From NCBI GenBank assembly GCA_964244725.1, contig CAXTJQ010000016.1, positions 34,835 to 98,834 on the forward strand: a DNA stretch of 64,000 nt, in the 5' to 3' direction. This document shows, in pieces, positions 38,001-50,000 of this stretch; position 1 is the stretch's first letter; each line of letters opens with the position of its first letter. This DNA is from Kumtagia sp964244725 (GTDB lineage Bacteria > Pseudomonadota > Alphaproteobacteria > Rhizobiales > Rhizobiaceae). The notes beneath the pieces are model-generated. The model was not told the DNA's origin. It saw only the letters and a program-made list of their open reading frames with translations, and did not search any database. A program made the translations under genes and the position numbers.

Positions 38001-41000
38001 GCGCTGACGCGCGACGCCGACGGCGCCACCCGGTTCGACGGCAGCGATGGCCGTGTCCTCGTGGCCGATGCACCCGCACTCAACGCGTCTGGCGCGATGA
38101 CACTGGAAGCCTGGATCAAGCCGGACCTCGCCATCCAGACCGGGGCAACGGCGATCGGAAAGACGTCTTCGGCGGCAAGATCTGATGGCTACAGCCTGTT
38201 CTACCGGGACGGTCAAATCGTGTTTCACTTGGGCGATGCGGCGCTCGCAAGCGTCGCGGCGGATATTGCGACCGACCGCTGGTCGCATGTCGCGGCGACC
38301 TACAACGGCTCGTTGCTGCGCGTCTACGTCAATGGTGTCCTGCGGGCGAGCCAGACGGCAATCGCCCAGACGGCGCCGGTGACGGCCGGCCTCGTCTTCG
38401 GCGGCGCGACGGCGCAGCGCGACGACGGTACGGCCTGGCTCGGCGAACTGGACGAGGTCGCCATCTACAAGGTGGCGTTGTCAGCGGCCGAAATCGCCGC
38501 GCACTTCGCGTCCGGGACCAACACAGGCGCGTCCGCGCAGGCCGGCCCGGCCAATGTCGTCATCCGCGACAACCGCATCGATGCAACCGCCGTTGCGCTG
38601 AACCTTCTGGCGAAGAGTTCGGGATCGGTCCGCGGAAACGCATTCGTCTCGCGCGGTGTCGGCATGTCGATCGAGGTCCAGCAGGACGTTGTGATCGCGG
38701 GCAACCGCATCAGCGGCATTGATATCGGCGTCCGATATCGCGCCGCGACCATACTGACGGGCAACGACATACAGGGCGCACGGATCGGTATCGAGATGTC
38801 GCCGGCCGCGTCCGGACTTCGCCTGGGCATGGTCGGCGTTGCCGGCAACACGATTCATGACAATCGTCTCGGCGTCGCGGCCAACGGGGCCGTCACGGGC
38901 CAGATGCTGCGCGGCAATGCAACCGGCATCTCGGGCGCCGGCCTCATCGGCGGCCCCGCATCCGGCGATGCCAATCAGTTTCGTCGCAATGGCGTGGCCG
39001 TCAGTGGCTTTTCCGGCGTCATTCAGGGCAATCGGTTCCAGGATGACGGCGTCGGGATCGAGGCGGCCTCCGGTCAGTCGATCCTCCGGAACATCTTTGT
39101 TTCGGAGAGTGTCGCAATCCAAGCTCGGCACGTCGATAAGATCGGTATTGCAAACAACACGACGGTCGCGCCTTCGGGAACCGGGATCTGGCTGCGCGAT
39201 GGGACGAGCAATGTCGACGTCGTCGGCAACATCTTTCGGTTCGACACCGGCATCATGGTTCGCATCGAGAACGACAGCCAGTCCGGTTACAACAGCGATT
39301 ACAACACCTTGCATGGCGGCGCTGGCGCGATTCTCGTATTTTGGGCGAAGCCGTATCGCGACATACTCGACTGGCGCGCCGACCTTGGCCGCTTCGACCT
39401 GCATTCGTTCGGCACGACCCCCGTCAATCCGGTCGGCGCAGAGCCGCGTTTCGCCGACCTCGCCGGCGGCGATTTGAGGCTCCTTGCACCACCAGCTTCG
39501 ATTCGGGCGGCGAATCCGGCCTTTGCTTCGGGCGATCCCTCGGAGAGCATCGCGCAGGTGCGGACCGTCGCCAACCTGCTTCTGAACCCCGGCTTCGAAT
39601 CCGGCGCGACGTCGTGGACGCTGTCGGATCAGTCGCTGATTTATCGACCCGGCTCGGGTGTGGCGCCGTTCGCCGGCAACCAGGCGTTCGGCGGAGGCAT
39701 GGACCAGATCGCGTCTGCGACGCAGGTTCTGGACCTGATCGCGGCTGGGCGCACTGCCGCCGAGATCGACACCGGCAAGCTCGATGTCCTGATCGGTGGC
39801 CGCGTCTGGCTGGGCGACGCCGATATCGATCTCGAAGCGTCGATGACGGTGACGTTCCGCAACAGCGGTGGTGGGATCGTTGGCGACGCGGTCAAGATCG
39901 CCTTCTCCACCGAACGCAACGGGTGGGTGCTGGCCGGCAACCGCCGGCCGATCCCGGTGGGCGCGCGCACGGCCACCTGGCGGTTCGATGCCCGTGCGGA
40001 CGGCTCCTCGGTCGCCAACGTGGCGCTCGACGTGGCATTCCTCGGCATCGCGGCGCATGGCGTCACGCAAAGCCAGGGCGCTATCCAGGCAATCGCCCAG
40101 CCGCGGCCGGCATCTGGCGGCCTCACGCTCCTTTCGCCCGACCTGTACACCGATTGGGAGGCGGGGACGCCGCATACGATCCGATGGATGTCGTCGGGCA
40201 ACCTCGTCGGCTCGCCGGTCCGGATCGAACTCTGGCAGGATCTCGCAGCCGGGGCGCAACGCCTGACCGTCATCGCCGACAATGCGCAGGACACGGGCGC
40301 GTTCGAATGGTCTCCCGCAAGTTCGGGCATCGCCGCCGGCGCCCGCAACTTGCGGATCGTTGTCCGTTCTGTAGCAGCGCCGCAGGTATCGGATACGATG
40401 CTCGAGCGCTTCGCCGTGCCTGAAGCTGGAACCACGTATTATGTCGACGACGGAAGCGATGCGGGCGACCAATACACTCCCGGCGCCGTCGGCTCGAACC
40501 GCAACACCGGCAAGACCGCGGCCGCGCCGAAGCCCAGCCTCGTCAACCTGCTGCGCACCTACGACATCGCGCCGACTTCGACGATCTTCGTCGACACGGG
40601 CAAATACGCCCTGATCGATCCCGTGCGGCTCTCCGGTAGTTCCAATCTCGGTCTCGGCCTCGAGGAAGGCTTCCGTATCACTGGCCCAACGACGCCGGGT
40701 CGCGTGGCGGAGTTCATCAGCGCCAACCCGCTCGCGGAAGCCAGCGCGCAGTTGATGCTCGTCGACGCCGACCTGATGCGGATCGAGAACCTTATGTTCA
40801 CGGGCGGCAAGCGAGCGATCTGGGTCTACGACGGCTCAGACGACCTGAACCTGACCAACATCACGGCGACGAGGCAGTCGATAGAGGGCCTGCGCGTCGC
40901 CACCCAGTCCCCGTCCGGCGTCCTGAAGAATATCACCGTGCAAAGGGCCGCCGGCGGGTCCGGGCTCGTGATCGAGGGGAGGCTCAAGTCGATCGAGGGA

Positions 41001-44000
41001 CTGGTCTCACGCGACAACCGCGACTGGGGCCTTCTCGCCGTCGGCAGCGTCGGCGCGATCTCAAGCGCATCGATCTCGGGCAATCCCCTTGGCGGCATGT
41101 CGCTCGGCGGCGAGTTCACAAGCGTCATCGGCAATACGATCGGCGCGGGAGACTACGGTATCTGGCTCGACCCAACCGCCGCATCCGTGATCGCGAACAA
41201 CACCGTCACCGGTGGCCGGTACGGCATCTATGTTTCGAACCGGACGGGTTCGTCCGTCGTGGTCGGCGACACCACCCTGACCGGCAAAGGCAACATCGTC
41301 TCCGGCCAATCGGAATTTGGCATCGAACTTTACGGCAATGGCGCGATCGCGGGCAATACGGTCAGGAGCGTCAAGGGACTGTCTAACGCAGCGGCCTGGG
41401 GCATTGACGCGGGCGCGGTCGGGGATGTGATAGGCAACGCCGTGGTGGACAGTGACAACGGCGTCCTTGCCGGCTCGTCCTATGGACAATCAGCCGTCGA
41501 CCGCAACCTGGTCGCCGGCAATACCGGCGTCGGCATCCGTTTCACCGGCGCAGGAAGCATTTCCCGCAACACGGTGCATGGCAATCAGATCGGATTGCTA
41601 ATCGGCGAGAGTTACGCCGACGGTGCGCTCGCTGTCACGAATAATCTTGTCTATGCCAATCGCCAAACGGGCGTCCAACTCGTCAACCGGCAGGACGCAG
41701 TCATTCGCAACAATACCATCTCCCAAAGCGTCGGAAATTCTATCGAATTATTAGAAAATTCGTCTCAAACTTTGTTTGAAAACAACATTATTGTCGCCGC
41801 AGGCGCCGCAGCTATCTCGATCTCTGGCCAGAGCCAGAACGGCTTCCAGTCGCGCTACAATCTCTTCTACACCGGCAGCAACACGGCGGTGGGAATTTGG
41901 CAGGGGGCCGCCCGCAAGACGCTGTCCGATTGGAAACTCGCAACCAGACAGGATGCTGGCAGCCTTTCCGGCGATGCAAGCTTCGTGAACGCCAAGGGCG
42001 CGGATGGCATCTATGGCGGCGGACAGGCCAACGCCTGGGGCCGTGACGACGATTTCCATCTCAAGAGCCGATACGGCAGCCAGAAGGGCGGTTCGCTGGC
42101 GGTCGTCCTGGATCCCGTGACCAATCGGGTCGCCGCCGTGGCCGGGACGCTCTCCAACGATGCGACCGACTCCACCGGCATCGACGCCGGCAACCCGACA
42201 AGCGCGATCGGCGCGGAACCCGATCCGAATGGTGGGTTCGTGGATCTGGGAGCCTATGGCGGCACGGCGCAATCATCTCGCAGCCCGAGCGTGTTCATCC
42301 GTGTAACGGCCCCGGACGGCGGCGAGACGTTGCTCCAGGATTCCACAGCCGTGATCTCCTGGCGGGCCGCTGGCCTTGGACCCAAGGTGAACATCGCGAT
42401 CACCCAAGACGGCGTCAACTTCTTCGCCGTCGCGAACGGCGTCGGCAACGGCGGCGCGTACAACTGGACCATCGATCCGGCAAAGGTCGCGCCCGGCAGC
42501 GCTTATCGCATCCGCGTCTCCGACAGTGCGAATGCCAATCTTTCCGACCTGTCCAATGCCACCTTCGCGGTGCTGGCGCGGGTGTCGAGCTACTATCTCG
42601 ACGACGGCTCGAATACCGGCGATGAATATACGCCGAATGCGATCGGCAGCGACCTGAACGATGGCCGCAGCGACCTGAGGCCGATGCGGACGCTGCAGGC
42701 GCTGCTTGACCGCTACCAGTTCCGCCCCGGCGACAAGATCCTCATCGATACCGGCACTTATCCCCTCTCGGCGACGGTCGTCATCGGCGTCGACGATAGT
42801 GGGACGGAATCCAAGCGGTTTGTGCTGCAAGGCCCGACGATGTCAGCCCACAGTGCGACGTTCGATCGCGGCAACGCGTCCGCGGACGGCTTGCGCATCG
42901 ACGGCGCGGACTATGTGACGCTGCAGAACCTGAGCATCACGGGCGGCGCGACGGGTTTCAAGTTGGCGGACGGGGCAGGGGCGACCGGGATCAGCCTGAA
43001 CAGTGTAGTTCTCTCCGGCAACGCCTCGAGCCAGGTGTCCATCGGCTCGGGCAACAACGGCTTCTCGATGACGGGCGGCGCAGTAGTCGGTACAGTCAGT
43101 GCGAGCGGCGTGGTGGTCCGTGGATCGACGATCCTGATCGACGGCGCGACGATCCGCAACGCCTATGAGGGCCTGCGGTCGTTCGAAGGTGCTTTCGTTA
43201 CAATCCGCGGGGCCATCATTCAGGACAATATCATCGGCGTTGTGAGCAACGACGCGGAACTCCTTGTGAATGCTTCGACATTCTCCCGAAATTGGTTCGG
43301 CATCGATTGGACGGGCGATCAAAAGCTGACAGTGTCCAACAGCCGTTTCGTCGATCACGCCGAGACCGCAATAACCCAATATCGCGGCACGGGGCTCATC
43401 GAAGGCAACACGTTCGCCAGGGAAGGGCTGCGCGGCAAGGTCGCCATCGATGCGGGCGGCGTTCTCACGATTCGCGGCAACGCGATCACCGGCGCGGAGA
43501 TCGGCGTCAGGAACGAAACTTCGTCTTCCGACACCGACATCGTCGACAACCGCATCTTCGGAAACACGGTCGCAGGCATATATACCGACAATTACACCAC
43601 CACTCGCGTCAGCGGCAATGCGATCTACAACAACGGCGCCGGCGCATTGCTGAACGCCAGGACGACGGTCAAGAACAACTTGATCTATCTCAATACCACG
43701 GGCATCTCGACGACCTCCGAAATGGCGATTGAGATCGAAAACAATACGTTCTACCAAACGTCTGGGCGCGCCGTAAAAGTCGGCGGCGCGTTTGTCGACC
43801 TTCGCAACAATGCCTTCGTCCTGACCAACGCCGCCGCTTTCGCGGTCGATCTCGGCGTGCAACCAGCGTTCGTGTCGGACTACAATCTTTTCGAACTCAA
43901 TGCCGGCGCAAGCATAGCCAATTGGGGTGGTCTTGCGATCGGCACCTTCCTCGACTGGTCGTTGCTCAGTGGCGTCGACCGGCACAGCATGGGCGCTCCG

Positions 44001-47000
44001 CTGCGGCTCGTCGATCTCGACGGAGCGGACAACAAGCTTGGGGTCGTCGCGGGCGTGGATTTCGGCGCCGACGACAGCAGGTTCATCCTTGCCGCCTCGG
44101 CGGCGATCGACGCCGGCGACCCGAATTCCCAGAGTTGGCGTGAGCCGGGGGGCAGCGGCCGCATCGACATCGGCGCGACCGGCAATACGAAGGACGCGGT
44201 GGTTGCGCCCGGCAAGCTGGTCCAGATAACGGGGCCATCGGGGATCGAGCGGTTGACCGCAGGGAACTCCACCACGATCACATGGCGCAGCGAGGAGATC
44301 CGCGCGCAGGACCGCGTCCTGAATGTCAACTTCGGCGGGCCTTCGGTCGTCGATCCGCTGCGCGGCATCTGGCAGCCCGACATGCTGATGCGCGGCGGCA
44401 GCTTCGGCGGCTATCCGAATTCGGTCACCGTCGCGGCCGGCAACAGCCTGCTTGGACCGAACGCCATCTACCAGGATTTTCTGTCGACGCAGGACACTGC
44501 GATCGGCGCGAAGATGAGTCTGGCGGCGGCGCTCGACGACGGGACTTACCGCGTGGTGCTGCATTTCGCCGAGTGGCTCGCCGCAGGCGGCAGGAAATTC
44601 GACATCAAACTGCAGGGAACGCGGGTCGCTACCGACCTCGACGTCGCGGTGGCAGCGGGCGGCGCCGATCGCGCCTATGCGCGTGCGTTCAACGTGACGA
44701 TCGTGGGGGGGCAAGGCTTGTTGCTCGACCTCATCAATAAGACTGAAGGCATGCCGGCCAGCATTTCCGGCATTGAGATCTATCGAAGCAACCCGGCCGC
44801 CTCGACCTGGACCTCGGCTGTCGACGTTTCGCGCGACAACGGCCTGACCTGGAAGCGGATCGGGAACGCGATCGCATTCGACGCGAACGGAGGAGGACGC
44901 TTGAACTGGACGCCCACGAGCGTCGATGTCGGGTCGGCCCTGTTCCGCGTCACCGCGACGAACGGGACCGCAACGGTCTTTGACCAATCGGACCGCGCCC
45001 GCCTGATCGTGCCGGCGAGCAACAGCTACTACGTCGATGACGTCTCCAACACCGGCGATCAGTACACGCCGAACGCGATCGGCAACAACGCCAACAGCGG
45101 CAAGTCGGCGACCGCGCCGATGGCGAGTCTCACGGCGCTCCTCGCGGTCTATGACCTGCGGCCTGGCGATGTCGTTTATGTCGACAGCGGCCGCTACGTG
45201 CTCCCGGGCGATCTCGTGGTCGACAGCCGCCAATCCGGAACGGCCGCGCTGCCCGTGCGGATTGTCGGCCCAACGGTTCAGGGCGCAGCCGCCAACCTCG
45301 AACGACTGACGACGGTCACCGGAACCGCGACGATCAACGTGCGCGAAGCGAGCAACCTGCAGATTTCCGGATTCACGTTGAAGGGCGGCTACGACGGTGT
45401 GCTGGTGGATGGCGCAATCAACGTGACGCTGGACCGGCTGAACATTGGCGCCGTAGGCAACGCCGGCATAAAGCTCGACGGACGCTCGACCGGCGTGAAA
45501 ATTACCAGTTCTGTCCTGGGCGGCGCGTCGCTGACCACCAGTAATTCGGCCGGCATCGTCGTGTCGTTCGAGACACAGGCGTCCGTCGCCGGCACAAGGA
45601 TCTCGGGTTTCCTCAACGGTATATTCGCCAGCGGCGATGTGTCGGTCACCGGCTCGACCATCGAGGGCGCAGGCGAAAATGGCATCTTCGCCACGAACGG
45701 CGCCCTTTCGGTCAGCAACTCGGTGCTTCGCGACAATGCCCGGTACGGAATCTATTCGTCCACCTCCGTCGCCACGATCTCCGGCAATACGTTCACCCGA
45801 AATAAGGTCGGCATACGCGTTGAAGGGCTGGGCAGCGTCATCAAAGGCAACGACGTCTCCGGCTCAGACATCGGAATCAACGGATATTCGGCGAGCATTT
45901 CCGGCAATGTCATCCACGACAATCGGCTGGGCCTGGATTGGCTGGGCGGCGAAATTCTGGGTAATACGATCCGCGACAATACGGGCGGCGGCGCCCAGTT
46001 CGGAGACAGCCGTTTCGCCAACAACCTCGTCTTCGGCAACGGCCAGTTCGGCGGGTGGGTTTTCGGGCGCGGCGACGTGGTCAACAACACCATCATCGCG
46101 GCGTCGGGCGTGGCGCTTGGAGTCGCCGGGTCGACACAGTACCCGCAGCGTCTCGAGATCCGCAACAATGTGATCGCCGCGCGCGGCGCGTCTTCGATGG
46201 CTCTGCGGATCGAAGGCGCGATGCACCGCGACATTGTCGCCGACTACAATCTTTATTCGATCGAGAACGGTGCGCAGTTCCTCGATTGGGGTGGCGGCCG
46301 TCCAACCTATTCGGACTGGCAATATCAGATGGGCTTCGACCAGCACGGGCTTTCCGCGAAGGTCGCTTTGAGGTCCGAAGCATCGGGCGACTACCGACTG
46401 GCGAGCGGCGCGGCCGGGATCGACGCCGGCGATCCGCGCGACGACGCACAATTCGAAGCCAGGCCCAATGGCGGCCGCATCAATCTTGGCTTCGAGGGCA
46501 ACACCGCCCAGGCGACGCCATCCAGCGCTGCGGCGTCGGTCCAGATCTTGTCGCCCAACGGTGGCGAGAAGCTCGAGCGTGGCGCCGCGACGACGGTCTC
46601 GTGGCGGAGCACCGGTCTGACCCGTCTTTCTCCGGTTCTGCTCTGGACGGCCGCGGACCATCAAATCCGAGGCCCTGAAAACTGGAGCAACTGGACATCC
46701 GGTTTTGTGGCAATCGAAAGGGATCAACTCGATCAGAGCTCCGCCCTTGATCCCGGGAACGTCACAGGCGTGCCGGCGGAGGTGCTGCGCAATTTCGCCG
46801 TTGGTGCGCAAGGAGCGAATGCGAAGACCAGTTTCAAGTTCGACGTTGCCGACGGCGCCTATCAGATCAGGCTCTATTTCGTCGAGCCGAGCGATGTCGC
46901 CATCGGGCAACGCGTGTTCGACATCGCCTTGAATGGCGCCACTGTTCAGAGCAACGTCGATATTCGCAAGCTGGCTGGAGCCAAGAACCGCGCGGTCGGG

Positions 47001-50000
47001 CTGCAATTCGACGTAAATGCCGCCGGCGGCGGGGGCCTGGTCCTGGATCTTATCAATAAGGTTGGCCAGTCCATCCTGGGCGCGGTCGAAATCGCCCGTG
47101 TCGACAAATCGATCGTCCAGGAGCCAACAGCCAAGGTCGAGGCCACGGGCGACAATGGCCAGACCTGGCAGACGGTGGCGGCCGGCATGAAAATGGACCG
47201 CTACGGTTACGGCCAGGCGCAATGGATTCCGGGCTTCCAGACGACTGGCGCAACGGCGCGCTTCAGGGTCACCACCGGAGCGTTCTCCGACCTGTCCGAC
47301 AGGACATTCTCCATCGCCAATGCCGGTCGGGATTTCTATATCGACGATGCGTCCAATGTCGGCGACCGCTATACCGCCGGGGCGATCGGCAGCGACCTCA
47401 ATGACGGCAAGTCGGCGGCGACCCCCATGGCGAGCCTCGCCGCGCTGCTGCGCGCTTATCGGCTGGAGGCGGGCGATGTCGTCCATGTCGACGTCGGGTC
47501 GTATCGCTTGTGGAGCGACATCGTGATCGGCGAGGATGATTCAGGATCGGGTCCGTCCGTTACGCAGCGCGTCGTCATCGAGGGGCCGGACCAGGGCAAT
47601 GCCATATTCGCGCGTTTCGGCGCGCCGGGGGCCTCCGCCATCCGCTTTGAGGGGGCGGACTACGTCACGATCCGTGGGTTGACCCTGCAGGGTGGCGCCT
47701 ACGGTGTGAATTTTGATCAGGCCGGTTCGGTCAGCGAGGGCATCCTGGTGACGGACACCGAGATTTCGGGCGCTTCGATCGCCGGCATTCAGGTGGCAAA
47801 TGCCGCGGTCGATCTGACTGTGGACCGCGGCAGCATTCACGGCTCGTCAACGGGCGGCGCCACCGCCGACGGCATACGGTTCATGGACCAGGGCGGCGGC
47901 TCGCTGACGGTCCACGACGCCGACATCACCTCACTGGCCAATGGCATCAATATCAGCGCGGCGAAAAGCGTCGTGATCGACGGTAGTCGCATCTGGCACG
48001 TGTCGACCGATGGCATTGTGATCCGCTCGGCGCGCGATCAGCACCGCATCACGGGCAACGAGGTCTATGATTTCGGGGGCGATGGCATCCGAGTTGACAG
48101 TCTTGCCACCATGATTGATGGCAACCGCATTCACGATGGCCGGTCTGGAACTGGTATCGTCGGCGGCATGGCCAGCAACAACATGGTCTACGGAAACCGG
48201 ATAGGCATCCATTCCGTCTCAGCGTTCGACAACCAGGTTTTCGCCAACGTCACCGGCGTGGTCCTCGACGATTCTGCAGACGGCGCCAGGGTTGAGCGCA
48301 ACCGCGTCTATTCCAACGAGATCGGCATCGATGCGCTCAGCGCCGACGACGTGATGATGCGAGGCAATCTTATTTACGGTAACGCTGATTTCGGCGTCAG
48401 GATGACGAACTCGCTGCGTGCCACGGTTGTCGGCAACACGATTTCCCAGGCGGTCGGGACAGGCCTCGCGCTCGCGGGCGCGAGCGGAGGCGCCACGCTC
48501 CGGTCGAACATCCTAGCTTCCGACATCGGCAAGCTGATGAGCGTGTCGACAGACTCCTTGGCCGGCTTCACGGCCGAGCGCGATCTGTTCTGGCGGGGTA
48601 CGGCCGGGCGGTCCGTCATTGCCGACTGGGGCGGAACGATCGCCACGACTCTGGCGAACTTCAGGACGGTCTCGGGTCAGGAAGCCAAAGGCATTGAGGC
48701 CGATCCCAAATTCATCGATCCGACGGGCGCGGACAACGTTCTCGGCGCCATCTCGGCTACCCCCGGCACGGGCGATGACGATAATTTCGGCCTGCAGGCG
48801 GGTTCGGCTGCAATCGACTCGGCGGACGGCTATCTGATGGACGTGAGGGATCTGCTGGGGCGCGCGAGGTCTGACGATCTCTCTACCGTCAATTCTGGAA
48901 TCGGATACGGGCGCTTTGCTGAAACGGTCCAGTCGTCGAGCCTGTTCATGCGGACCGGAACGGCAATGGGCTGGTCGTCCGACACGCAGACTTGGGTGCT
49001 CGACCTCCCCTTCGCCTTCACCTTCTACGGCAAAACCTACAGTTCGGTCGCGGTATCGCCACACGGCGCCCTGACTTTCGATGGGTTCGACACTGGCGTC
49101 GGGGCGAAGCTCGATCGCTTCAAGGCGCTGCCGACGATCGCCGCGCTATGGTCGGACAGCATCGGCACCGGCACTGGCGATATCTTCGTATCAGCGCTCA
49201 CGAACAGCGTCACGATTCGCTGGGCGGCGCGCGACGTGGTCACCGGCAACGCGGTCGACTTCGCGGTCATGCTCAACAGGGACGGCAGTTTCCGCTTCGA
49301 CTACGGAGGCGGCGTCGTCACCGACCGGGCAATGGTTGGCGCATCGAGCGGCAACGGCCGCTCCTACATCCTTTCGGCCTCGACCAACCTGACGCAATAT
49401 TCAGGCGTCAAGTCGACGATTTTGACCCCGCGGACACTGGAGAGCTATTTCGACCGCGGCGCGCTGGAATTCGGCGGCGATTCCTCCGACCGGGCGTCTC
49501 CCACCATCAACACGGTCAATCTACCTCCTCAGGGCGGTCGGACGGCACTGGCGTTCACGACCATCGATCTTCAGTTCAGCGAACCCCTCGATGCGATCGC
49601 TGCCCGCAGCACTGCGAATTACCGGCTGATGTATGCGGGCGCCGACGGCGCCTTCGGCACGTCGGACGATCGCGACATCACGCTCGCGGCCCGCTCCCAG
49701 GCTGGCTCGAAGCTCGTGTCGCTCGATCTCGGCATGCCGCTCGCTGATGGCAACTACCGGCTGTTCGTCTCGGGAAGTCGCGCGGTCATCGATGCCGCCA
49801 GCAACAAGCTCGACGGCAACGCGGACGGTGTCGGTGGCGATGACTTCGTCCGCGCCTTCACGGTCGACCGATCCGCGAACCATGCGCCGTCGCTTGCGAC
49901 CGTGAACCTCGTGGCGAACGAAGACGGCGCCATCGCTTTCGCGCCAGCCGGCGCCGATCAGGACGGCGACACTGTCCGATACGCAGTCGCTCGCGATCCC

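Noticed and set aside
38481..40472. A 663-codon minus-strand frame inside the giant gene
   Set aside because: It is arginine/aspartate-rich antisense read-through of repetitive GC-rich coding sequence; the + frame is continuous with recognisable domains.
42843..45233. A 796-codon minus-strand frame inside the giant gene
   Set aside because: Same reason: it mirrors the repetitive beta-helix coding region and has no motif of its own.
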